DNA from: a bacterium
GTDB lineage: Bacteria > Moduliflexota > Moduliflexia > Moduliflexales > JAUQPW01
Assembly (NCBI GenBank): GCA_030550175.1
Contig: JAUQPW010000030.1
Coordinates: 1-51,652 of the forward strand
DNA: 51,652 nt
Direction: 5' to 3'
The stretch's first letter is position 1; every line of letters begins with the position of its first letter. This document shows positions 8,827 to 18,900 of this stretch, piece by piece. Under the pieces are notes generated by a model, which saw only the letters and a list, made by a program, of their open reading frames with translations, did no database searches and was not told the DNA's origin. The translations under genes were made by a program, and so were the position numbers.

Positions 8827-8949
8827 ATATGGGAGTGTGGGAGTGCGGGAGTGTGGGAGTGCGGGAGTATGGGAGTGTGGGAGAATTTACATCCACCATA
8901 CCCCCACACCCCCACACTTCCATACTCCTATATTTCCCTACTTTCACAC
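8827..8949. repeat. Octamer-built inverted repeat in the atpH-atpA gap
   Basis: The left arm carries octamers of the form GTGTGGGA / GTGCGGGA / GTATGGGA in exact register, giving seven GGG runs at 8831, 8839, 8847, 8855, 8863, 8871 and 8879. The right arm (about 8897-8949) is the pyrimidine complement (accatacccccacacc, cacttccatactcc). The element occupies nearly the entire gap. The atpA ATG follows nine bases later with no Shine-Dalgarno. Seven G-tracts with five-base loops also satisfy a G-quadruplex pattern. Confidence 0.93.
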
Positions 8950-8957
8950 TTTATTAG

Positions 8958-10471
<1,514 letters not shown>

Positions 10472-10472
<1 letters not shown>

Positions 10473-10552
10473 AAGAAGTATGGAAGTATGGGAGTGTGGA
10501 AAGCTCCCTTATCTTCCCATACGCTTATCCCCCTCTACTCCCATACTTCTTT
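10472..10552. repeat. Inverted repeat in the atpA-atpG gap
   Basis: AAAGAAGTATGG (10472-10483) is perfectly complementary to CCATACTTCTTT (10541-10552). The arms continue inward with the gggagtgtgg / ctactccc words. The left arm begins at the last base of the atpA stop, and the right arm ends six bases before the atpG ATG. It shares its words with the 8.8-kb element. Confidence 0.9.
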
Positions 10553-10557
10553 AAAGA

Positions 10558-11424
10558 ATGCCGAGCCTTAGACATATTCGACGCAGGATTCGTAGTGTTA
10601 AAAATACCCAACAGATTACGAAAGCCATGAAGATGGTATCTGCAGCTAAACTGAGACGGGCTCAGATCCAAATAGAGGAAGCTCGCCCCTACGCCCATAA
10701 GATGGCAGAAGTTCTGAGCAGAGTGGCCAGGAGAGCAAAACCCGGGTTAAATCCTCTCCTGACACCTAGAGAAGAAAAGAAAGTGGAACTCCTCATTATT
10801 ACGGCCGACAAAGGGCTTGCCGGAGCATTTAATGGAAACGTTCTCAGAAAAGCCATGGAATTTATTCGAGAACGGGGAGATGGAGTCTCACTGACACTAA
10901 ACGTCGTAGGACGAAAGGGTAGAGATTTTTTAAGGCGAAGATACTCCAATATTCGGAAAGAGTATATAGATATTTTTAGGAAGTTAAGTTATGAGCAGGC
11001 CGTTCTTATTGGGACAGACTTAGTCGATCGTTATTTGAAAGAAGAAATCGATGCCGTATACGTTGTTTATACTGAATTTAAATCTCTGATGAGGCAACAG
11101 GTGAGTTTACAGCAATTGCTGCCCGTAAAGCCCCAAGAAGAAGTCCCGTCTGAGATTTATCAACCCGATTATATTTATGAACCAGGGGTCAAAGAAGTTC
11201 TGGACAAATTACTTCCTAAACATATTATAACTCAAATTTATCGTTATCTTTTGGAGTCCAACGCAAGCGAGCACGCATCCCGAATGACGGCCATGGATGC
11301 TGCAACCAAAAACGCCTCAGAAGTTATTGCAAAATTAACTTTAACCTATAACCGGGCACGACAGGCTGCCATTACCAAAGAGATTATTGAGGTTGTCAAT
11401 GGCGCAGAGGCTTTAAAAACCTAA
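10558..11424 (+). CDS. atpG: ATP synthase F1 subunit gamma
   Basis: The 288-residue central rotor shaft. The N-terminal helix (RHIRRRIRSVKNTQQITKAM) and C-terminal helix (ASRMTAMDAATKNASEVI) form the family's coiled coil around a Rossmann-like middle (LLIITADKGLAGAFN). Length is normal. The start codon lies directly behind the repeat with only aaaga as a weak ribosome-binding candidate. Confidence 0.97.
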   Translation: MPSLRHIRRRIRSVKNTQQITKAMKMVSAAKLRRAQIQIEEARPYAHKMAEVLSRVARRAKPGLNPLLTPREEKKVELLIITADKGLAGAFNGNVLRKAMEFIRERGDGVSLTLNVVGRKGRDFLRRRYSNIRKEYIDIFRKLSYEQAVLIGTDLVDRYLKEEIDAVYVVYTEFKSLMRQQVSLQQLLPVKPQEEVPSEIYQPDYIYEPGVKEVLDKLLPKHIITQIYRYLLESNASEHASRMTAMDAATKNASEVIAKLTLTYNRARQAAITKEIIEVVNGAEALKT

Positions 11425-11450
11425 AAGAAAGAGATGAGTGAAGAATTGGG

Positions 11451-12944
<1,494 letters not shown>

Positions 12945-12956
12945 ACCAGGAAGTTT

Positions 12957-13013
12957 AAGACCGGAGCCTGAAGGCTTGTAAGATAATTCTCTTGCCTCTT
13001 GTCTCCAGTTCTT
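12957..13013. repeat. Imperfect inverted repeat in the atpD-atpC gap
   Basis: AAGACCGGAGCCTGAAGGCTTG (12957-12978) pairs with mismatches to CTTGCCTCTTGTCTCCAGTTCTT (about 12990-13013). The right arm ends about five bases before the atpC ATG, which has no Shine-Dalgarno. The pairing is weaker than in the other operon elements. Confidence 0.65.
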
Positions 13014-13017
13014 ATCT

Positions 13018-13428
13018 ATGGCCGAGGAAATTTTTCAATTAGATGTGGTGACTCCGCAAAGGGTCGTAGTCAGTGAACAGGTTAATGAGATGACGGCACC
13101 CGGCTCTGAAGGAGAATTTGGAGTGCTTCCAGGACATACTCCTTTCCTGACCACACTTCGATTTGGGGAATTGTGGTACCGAAAGGGGAATGTGGATTAT
13201 TTCTTAGCTGTAGGTCCTGGATTTGCAGAAGTGGGACCGGACAAAGTAACCGTTCTGGTGGACACTGCCGAAACTGCTGATGAAATCGATGTCAACCGGG
13301 CTCAAAGGGCTCGGGCAAGGGCTGAAGAAAATCTGCGTAAAACCGATTATGACCTGGAAACCGCCTTGGCCGAAATGCGGCGGGCAGAAGTACGGTTGGA
13401 GGTAGCCAAGAAGGTTAAAAAAACCTAA
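13018..13428 (+). CDS. atpC: ATP synthase F1 subunit epsilon
   Basis: The 136-residue subunit has the N-terminal beta sandwich (FQLDVVTPQRVVVSEQVNEM, GSEGEFGVLPGHTPFLT) and a C-terminal helical hairpin rich in Arg, Ala and Glu that can regulate ATPase activity. It is the last gene of the seven-gene F-ATPase operon. Confidence 0.96.
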   Translation: MAEEIFQLDVVTPQRVVVSEQVNEMTAPGSEGEFGVLPGHTPFLTTLRFGELWYRKGNVDYFLAVGPGFAEVGPDKVTVLVDTAETADEIDVNRAQRARARAEENLRKTDYDLETALAEMRRAEVRLEVAKKVKKT

Positions 13429-13566
13429 ACCTGCCTGACCAATCCCATTGAACTCGGCGATAAGAAGTTATAAACCCCAAAATGGCAGCTACGGCTCTGG
13501 GAAGTGGTACCCGGCACTCAGGACCCCAAAAGTAACCCATACCTCCCTGCGTAGGATTCATAAGAA

Positions 13567-13597
13567 GGCTTCCAGGATCCCAGAAATCTTGGAAGCC
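13567..13597. terminator. Hairpin after the ATP synthase operon
   Basis: GGCTTCCAGGAT (13567-13578) pairs with ATCTTGGAAGCC (13586-13597), a 12-base stem with one G-U pair and a 7-base loop. No T-run follows, so it is at best an atypical terminator. The rest of the 13429-13741 gap holds a second GC-rich hairpin-like stretch (gggcccccgg..gggtccc) and no gene. Confidence 0.45.
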
Positions 13598-13744
13598 CAT
13601 TGATTTAAAAACTGGGCCCCCGGATGAGGGTCCCGATATCTAACAGATCCCCATGTTTTATTAATCTTTGTTTACCATTTTTAGCTTTTCCAATCATCTT
13701 TCAAAGAATAGAAATAAACCTCTATCTTGTGAGAAGGAGGATCT

Positions 13745-15445
13745 ATGCGTCCATCGAAGCCATTAAGGAGTCGAGAATGGTTTGGACCCTCCGATGAGGC
13801 GGGTCTTTTTCATCGTGCCTGGCTGCGGGCAGAAGGTTTTCATGAACAAGTTTTTCAAAATAAACCCATCATTGGAATTTGCAACTCCGCCAGCGAGTTG
13901 AACAATTGCAATCTGCATCTAAAATTTGTAGCTGAAGCGGTTAAACGAGGGGTATGGCAGGCCGGCGGCTTCCCCTTGGAGTTTCCGACTATTTCTTTAG
14001 GTGAACCCTTTATGAAACCAACGACCATGCTTTACCGTAATTTGATGGCTATGGATGTAGAGGAAATGATTACGGCCAGTCCCATCGATGGAGTAGTTTT
14101 GTTGGGCGGGTGTGATAAAACGGTTCCGGCCCAGTTAATGGGTGCCGCCAGCGCCAATATCCCAACCATTATGGTAACCGGGGGACCCATGTTGCGGGGG
14201 ATGTGGGGACAACAAGAGCTGGGTTCCGGAACCGATGTGCGACGACACTGGGATAAGAAACGAGCCGGAAAACTCACCGACGAAGAATGGGCCGAGATTG
14301 AAGGAAGCATTTCGCGTAGCGCCGGTCATTGTACGGTTATGGGAACCGCTTCGACGATGACCAGTCTCGCCGAAGTTCTCGGAATGACCTTACCGGGGAC
14401 GGCAAACATTCCGGCTCCAGATTCCCGCCGCTATGCCACAGCTGAAGCCAGCGGGCGCCGAATCGTAGAAATGGTTTACGAAGATCTGAAGCCGTCGCAA
14501 ATTATGACCCGTAAGGCCTTTGAAAATGCCATTCGGGTTCTGATGGCTTTAGGAGGTTCTACCAATGCCATCATTCACCTCATAGCCATTGCCGGACGAC
14601 TGGGCATTCGTCTCCCTCTGTCTCTCTTTGACGAATTCTCCCGAACCACTCCGTTTATCACCAATGTACGCCCCTCTGGGAAATATCTGATGGAAGATTT
14701 CTTCTATGCGGGCGGAGTTCAGGCCGTCATGAAGGAGATTTCTCCCCTCCTGCACCTAGATACCCTGACCTGTACCGGTAAAACCCTGGGAGAAAATATC
14801 CGGGATGCCCAATGTTATAACCCCGATGTCATTCGAACCATGAAAGAACCCCTCTATAAAGAGGGAGGAACGGCTATTCTCTATGGAAACCTGGCCCCCA
14901 GGGGCGCGGTTATCAAACAGACCGCCGCATCGCCCAGATTACTCCAGCACCGGGGACGTGCCCTTGTTTTTGAAAGTAATAAAGAAATGTATGAACGGAT
15001 TGATGATCCTGACCTGGATGTAGATGAAAATACGGTATTGGTTTTAAGAAATGTAGGACCCAAAGGAGCGCCGGGCATGCCGGAGTGGGGAAGATTACCA
15101 GTTCCGGCTAAACTGTTAAGGCGAGGAATCGATGACATGGTTCGAATTAGCGATGCCCGTATGAGCGGAACCAGCTATGGAACCATTGTTCTCCATGTAA
15201 CCCCCGAGTCTGCCGTGGGAGGTCCCCTGGCCATTGTACAAACCGGAGACCTTATTGAATTGGATGTTCCCAATCGAAAATTGAACCTGCTGGTACCCGA
15301 TGAAGAAATTCAACGCCGTCTGGCTGCCTGGAAACCACCCCTCTCATCTTATAAACGCGGCTACGTTAAGATGTACCTAGAACACATTCTCCAGGCCGAT
15401 GAAGGTTGTGATTTTGATTATTTACAGGCAGAGAATTTGGAATAA
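13745..15445 (+). CDS. IlvD/Edd family dehydratase, sugar-acid dehydratase subgroup
   Basis: The 566-residue Fe-S dehydratase removes water from a 2,3-dihydroxy acid. Candidate cluster cysteines lie in GICNSASELNNCN, LLGGCDKT and SAGHCTVMGTAST. The N-terminus REWFGPSDEAGLFHRAW and the stretch GNLAPRGAVIKQTAASP match the pentonate/hexonate dehydratase branch (such as L-arabinonate dehydratase) better than biosynthetic IlvD. The exact sugar acid is not known. The ATG follows a strong site, AAGGAGG. No sugar operon surrounds it; it stands between atpC and the HPF gene. Confidence 0.88.
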   Translation: MRPSKPLRSREWFGPSDEAGLFHRAWLRAEGFHEQVFQNKPIIGICNSASELNNCNLHLKFVAEAVKRGVWQAGGFPLEFPTISLGEPFMKPTTMLYRNLMAMDVEEMITASPIDGVVLLGGCDKTVPAQLMGAASANIPTIMVTGGPMLRGMWGQQELGSGTDVRRHWDKKRAGKLTDEEWAEIEGSISRSAGHCTVMGTASTMTSLAEVLGMTLPGTANIPAPDSRRYATAEASGRRIVEMVYEDLKPSQIMTRKAFENAIRVLMALGGSTNAIIHLIAIAGRLGIRLPLSLFDEFSRTTPFITNVRPSGKYLMEDFFYAGGVQAVMKEISPLLHLDTLTCTGKTLGENIRDAQCYNPDVIRTMKEPLYKEGGTAILYGNLAPRGAVIKQTAASPRLLQHRGRALVFESNKEMYERIDDPDLDVDENTVLVLRNVGPKGAPGMPEWGRLPVPAKLLRRGIDDMVRISDARMSGTSYGTIVLHVTPESAVGGPLAIVQTGDLIELDVPNRKLNLLVPDEEIQRRLAAWKPPLSSYKRGYVKMYLEHILQADEGCDFDYLQAENLE

Positions 15446-15546
15446 CCGACATATCCTTCGGGTAGCTTTCTTTTCGTCGCCTGTCACCCCGGGGGAGGAT
15501 TCTACATGCGAGAAATTCAAACGAAAAACTCTCAAAACCTGTTTAA

Positions 15547-15575
15547 TTGGAACAAATTATGCAGGTTTATATTAT
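15547..15575 (+). promoter_or_regulatory. Promoter-like sequence for the HPF-cold-shock gene
   Basis: TTGGAA (15547-15552), a 17-base spacer and TATTAT (15570-15575) form a reasonable sigma-70-type pair in an AT-rich stretch. It would give a 5' leader of about 55 bases before the ATG at 15637. Confidence 0.55.
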
Positions 15576-15636
15576 ATTAAATTAATTTAAATCGGAACTT
15601 CTTTTTGTGTCCACTTCTTTGGGAAGGAGGCTTGAT

Positions 15637-16152
15637 ATGAACATTCAGATTGAAGGACTCCATGATGAGGTAACTCCGGCACGAAGGGCTTTAATTGAAG
15701 AAAGACTCTCCAAACTTACTAAATACGATATCGATCTCATTCATATCCGTATTACGCTGGAAAAAGATCCCCACCATCAAAAGGGAAATGATTGTGTACG
15801 TATTGTGCTGCTGGTTCCGGGTAATACCCTGGTTGCGAACAAGACCGATGATACGCTAGAGAATGCACTCTTTAAGGCCTTCGACGCCATCGAAAGAGAA
15901 CTTAAAGACTATATTAAGGAAAAACAGATCCATGCCATCAAGCCGCCATCTACTCCTAGAGGATCCATCAGCCAAATTTTTAAGGATAAAGGGTACGGCT
16001 TTATCCTTACAGAGGAAGGAACGGAAGTTTATTTCCATAAAAACTCTGTTCGAGGAGTCTCTTTTGAAAACCTTGAAGTGGGAATTCCGGTAGAGTTTGA
16101 TCTCGAAGAGGGTAGAGAGGGACCCCAGGCCACCCGGGTAGTCCTATTTTAG
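15637..16152 (+). CDS. Ribosome hibernation factor (HPF/RaiA) fused to a cold-shock domain
   Basis: The 171-residue protein has two domains. Residues 1-100 resemble HPF/RaiA (IQIEGLHDEVTPARRALIEE), which binds the 30S decoding region and silences ribosomes. Residues about 107-171 are a cold-shock domain with RNP1-like KGYGFI and RNP2-like VYFHKN. The start is the ATG at 15637 because GGAAGGAGG lies just upstream; a GTG ten codons earlier lacks such a site. Inference: the nucleic-acid-binding tail may target the factor to mRNA or rRNA under cold or starvation. It is monocistronic with its own promoter. Confidence 0.9.
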   Translation: MNIQIEGLHDEVTPARRALIEERLSKLTKYDIDLIHIRITLEKDPHHQKGNDCVRIVLLVPGNTLVANKTDDTLENALFKAFDAIERELKDYIKEKQIHAIKPPSTPRGSISQIFKDKGYGFILTEEGTEVYFHKNSVRGVSFENLEVGIPVEFDLEEGREGPQATRVVLF

Positions 16153-16351
16153 TGAAGTTTTACAGCCAGGAAAGTACAAAAGAAGAAAAAAGCAAAAAAT
16201 TTATAGGAGTTGTCCGGCCATGGGTCTCAGAGACCCTATGTACTATCTCAGGAATACCCCGCCGACAGACGGGTTTTAGGCCTTTTCATAGCCTGTTCCT
16301 CCCAAAGGACCTCTCCTATCCTGTCTTGAAAGGTCAACTCAGGGAACCCCT

Positions 16352-16393
16352 CCCCTTCGTCCTGAGTCCTTTCACCTGCTCAGGACGAAGGGG
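16352..16393. repeat. Perfect 15-base inverted repeat
   Basis: CCCCTTCGTCCTGAG (16352-16366) and CTCAGGACGAAGGGG (16379-16393) are exact complements around a 12-base loop. The word resembles the ttcgtcctgag / ctcaggacgaa repeats scattered through many bacterial genomes. It lies in the gene-free stretch 16153-16600, in which I see no other clear feature. Confidence 0.85.
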
Positions 16394-16600
16394 ATGCAGC
16401 TGGACGACATCTCGATAAGAAATGGGATAAGCTTCTTAAGGGCGACCTGTAAAGATTTTCTAAACAGCCGACTCAGATCTTTTTAAATCCTTCTTTCTTT
16501 CTCCAAAAAACCTCCTCTTGGCAAGATGTTTCTTAACAGATCGCCCTGCCGGGGCTTCTGAAAGCCAGTCGGATAGGTCTGGATAGTTTTCTGAAAGGTC

Positions 16601-16747
16601 TCAGACTCCCCTCCGTTCCTGTATCAACTGTGCAATCAGCACAACAAGCCCAATAACCAATAACAAGTGAATGAGATTACCTCCTATACTAAAGCCAAAG
16701 CCAAGAGCCCAAAGCACCAAAAGAACCAACAGAATCGTCCACAACAT
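16601..16747 (-). CDS. DUF5670 / Lmo0937-type small membrane protein
   Basis: A 48-residue protein that is almost entirely hydrophobic. It starts MLWTILLVLLVLWALGFG, continues with GGNLIHLLLVIGLVVLIA and ends QERRGV. This is the pattern of the tiny DUF5670 membrane proteins found near stress genes: two short membrane segments around a Gly-rich turn and a basic tail. AAGGGG lies upstream of the ATG. It neighbours a DUF2795 gene on the same strand. Function is unknown. Confidence 0.85.
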   Translation of the reverse strand: MLWTILLVLLVLWALGFGFSIGGNLIHLLLVIGLVVLIAQLIQERRGV

Positions 16748-16803
16748 AAGCAACTACCCCTTACCAGGGAAAGCTTACTTAAAATTAAGTTGGATACCGA
16801 TTT

Positions 16804-17103
16804 TTATTTTTCTACTACCTGAAACCTGACGGATTCAATCTGGGATTTACTCGACCTGTCTCCTATGTCGTGGGATACCTCCTTGGGGCTGGCGTAGCTT
16901 TTCTCTGGAAGTTCATTGAGAATATTCAGGATCTTTTCATCGGCTCCATTTTTTCTTGCCGCCTCCAGTAATCCCTGCTTATCGGTAGGGTAGTCGATTC
17001 TGCTTAGATATTTTTGAATCTGAATAGGATTAGATGCCTGGGAGTCCTTTTGAGTTTTTTGTTTATCTTCCTGAATTTGATCTTTTCGAGTTTTCTCGGC
17101 CAT
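16804..17103 (-). CDS. DUF2795-like small protein
   Basis: A 99-residue soluble protein with a highly charged N-terminus (Lys/Gln/Glu rich to about 27) and then a DUF2795-type core, IQKYLSRIDYPTDKQGLLEAARKNGADEKILNILNELPEKSYASPKEV. Such proteins often accompany stress and desiccation genes in soil bacteria. CAGGAGG sits at ideal spacing before the ATG. Biochemical role is unknown. Confidence 0.82.
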   Translation of the reverse strand: MAEKTRKDQIQEDKQKTQKDSQASNPIQIQKYLSRIDYPTDKQGLLEAARKNGADEKILNILNELPEKSYASPKEVSHDIGDRSSKSQIESVRFQVVEK

Positions 17104-17120
17104 TTTTCTACCTCCTGGTT

Positions 17121-17351
17121 CTATACGATATACTGATAGGCTCTACGCCATTCGTTTTCATACTCTGGCGTGAAGAGTCTACTTTCATCATACCTGGGTA
17201 AAGTTTCTACCTGAGCCCGGGTCAGGTTATTGATGTAAATTTTTCTTGCTATGGGATCAATCCGAATCCGGTTAACCGGCACCAGAAATTTTTCGCTAAC
17301 CAGCCATCCAGAGGTTAAGGAAGACCCTTCAAGAGGGTAAGAATAAATCCT
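17121..17351 (-). pseudogene. C-terminal remnant of a PRC-barrel-like stress protein
   Basis: This frame is open for 76 codons after an in-frame stop at 17352 and has no ATG, and no plausible start before the conserved part. The product contains SGWLVSEKFLVPVNRIRIDP, then VETLPRYDESRLFTPEYENEW. This resembles the end of PRC-barrel domain proteins (reaction-centre H-like). Protein-like composition with no start argues for 5' loss. Family assignment is moderate. It ends just upstream of the DUF2795 gene. Bases 17352-17453 show no further gene. Confidence 0.5.
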
Positions 17352-17453
17352 TTAGGGATTTCAAAAGGAATAGAAATAAAAGAGACAGGGGCATATTTCA
17401 AGTGCTCCCACAAGGAATGGTAATAGTTGAACAGAATAAAGATGGGCAGAGGA

Positions 17454-17852
17454 TTACCTCTGGGTTACCACAACCCGAACTGCACCGCCGACATTATTCA
17501 CATCACAGACCCTGACGGTATAACCCCCTGTAATACTGGGTGTAAAACCCAGGGTTTCCGATCCGAGAGTTGAATTGGTTGCCGTGGCAACCTGGTTATT
17601 GTTAGGATCAAATATCGTTAAGTCTGGATTTTCATTGGAAGGTCCCGTAGCCTCAACCTTTACGGGAACCCCGGCCTCTCCATTAAAGAGGGGAGAAGCA
17701 CACCCTCCCGGGGCCAATTGCTGGGTAGTATCTAACAGAATGACAGGGGAAGATCCATTATCCTCATCGTGGCAACCAGCAAGAAAAACAGGACCGACTA
17801 AAAAAATAATCCCCAGATACCTCCACAACCCTTTATTTTTATAAATAGCCAT
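17454..17852 (-). CDS. Putative lipoprotein, beta-rich
   Basis: The 132-residue exported protein has a hydrophobic signal (about 12-25) and lipobox FLAGC, so the Cys near residue 27 should be lipidated. The mature part is Thr/Asn/Val-rich with no charged clusters (LTIFDPNNNQVATATN, SITGGYTVRVCDV) and ends in a strand-like VRVVVTQR, suggesting a small beta sandwich of the pre-peptidase C-terminal type. Two Cys residues outside the lipobox could form a disulfide. An AAAGGAGG site precedes the ATG. The function is not recognised. Confidence 0.75.
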   Translation of the reverse strand: MAIYKNKGLWRYLGIIFLVGPVFLAGCHDEDNGSSPVILLDTTQQLAPGGCASPLFNGEAGVPVKVEATGPSNENPDLTIFDPNNNQVATATNSTLGSETLGFTPSITGGYTVRVCDVNNVGGAVRVVVTQR

Positions 17853-17876
17853 GATATCTGCCTCCTTTTTATCTTG

Positions 17877-18632
17877 TTATTCCCGGATTGAACCGACAAT
17901 GAGCCCGACGATTTCATCGGGTGTCGTTTCCCGGGTTAAGCGCTCGCCCACTTTCCTCCCTCTACGCATAACAACTAACCGATCTGCTACGGAAAAGACA
18001 TCGTGGAGTTGATGACTGATGATAATCACCGGAACTCCTTGAGCCTTTAGGGTTCGAACCAGGGCCAGCACTTTCTGTTGTTCGGCAACTCCCAAGGCAG
18101 CCGTAGGTTCATCCATGATTAAAAATTTTGCATTCCAATAAATCGATCGGGATATAGCAACGGCCTGTCGTTGACCACCGGAGAGCTTCTGAATTTTGTT
18201 CCGCAGCGAAGGAATCTCAATATCCAATTGTTTTAGTACGCGTCTGGATTCCTCTAACATGTAATTTCTATCCAACACGTTAATAAAACCTAGAACTTTT
18301 TTGACTTTCTCTCGCCCTAAGAAAATATTAGCGTAGACATTTAAATTCTCTGCCAGAGCCAGATCTTGATAGATGGTTTCAATGCCTAGTTTCAAGGCCT
18401 CCATGGGATTCGAGAGTTTGAGTTCCTTTCCCTGGAAGAGAATCTGTCCTTCATCGGGTTGATAAACTCCAGAGATCATTTTAACAAGCGTCGACTTACC
18501 GGCTCCGTTATCTCCCAACAGTCCCACCACTTCACCTGGAAAGACCTGCATATTAACCCGATCTACGGCCACCAAGCCACCAAATCGTTTTGTTAAATTG
18601 ATGACTTCTAAAATAGGTGTAGGCGATTCCAA
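17877..18632 (-). CDS. Sugar-type ABC transporter ATP-binding protein
   Basis: The 251-residue single-domain ATPase is of the FrcA/RbsA class. Walker A GDNGAGKST is near 38-46, signature LSGGQRQ near 149-155, Walker B FLIMDEPTAALG near 168-179 and switch IISHQ near 202-206. Unlike E. coli RbsA it has one ATPase domain and should dimerise. It is the last gene of the binding protein-permease-ATPase unit. A large inverted repeat separates it from the permease. Confidence 0.93.
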   Translation of the reverse strand: MESPTPILEVINLTKRFGGLVAVDRVNMQVFPGEVVGLLGDNGAGKSTLVKMISGVYQPDEGQILFQGKELKLSNPMEALKLGIETIYQDLALAENLNVYANIFLGREKVKKVLGFINVLDRNYMLEESRRVLKQLDIEIPSLRNKIQKLSGGQRQAVAISRSIYWNAKFLIMDEPTAALGVAEQQKVLALVRTLKAQGVPVIIISHQLHDVFSVADRLVVMRRGRKVGERLTRETTPDEIVGLIVGSIRE

Positions 18633-18721
18633 ATTTTTTGTCTCCTCTCCCTTTTAAGACGTCCCGTTCAGTTAAAAGTTTCGGTTTTAATGATACTTTT
18701 GCAGTTTTTAAATCTTCATCT

Positions 18722-18893
18722 ATGAAGAGGGAGTGTGGAAGTGTGGGGGTATGGAAGTATGGGAGTGTGGGGGTAAATTCTCCCATACTTCCACACCTCC
18801 ATACTCCCATACTTCCACACCAGCCCCCCTCAATCCCCCCGCACGCGGGGGGAAACCTATTCCCCTACTCCCACACTCCCATTCTTCTGTTTC
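18722..18893. repeat. Large composite inverted repeat between permease and ATPase genes
   Basis: Bases 18722-18775 are gggagtgt/ggaagtat words, and 18779-18824 and 18863-18890 are the pyrimidine counterparts (tcccatacttccacacc). Inside lies a separate GC-rich hairpin, ccccccgcac-gcggggggaa, near 18835-18853. It shares words with the elements at 8.8, 10.5 and 40.7 kb, so this family is dispersed. It fills the gap between the two transporter genes except for about 90 bases before the ATPase start. Confidence 0.9.
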
Positions 18894-18900
18894 TGAGGGG

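Noticed and set aside
8827..8949. CRISPR array or IS terminal repeats as explanation for the octamer arrays
   Set aside because: There are no unique spacers of 25-40 bases, repeats are only 8 bases and degenerate, and no cas genes or transposase lie nearby.
16152..16418. 88-codon plus-strand frame after the HPF fusion gene
   Set aside because: No ribosome-binding site, low-complexity Pro/Ser/Arg composition and it crosses a perfect inverted repeat; not protein-like.
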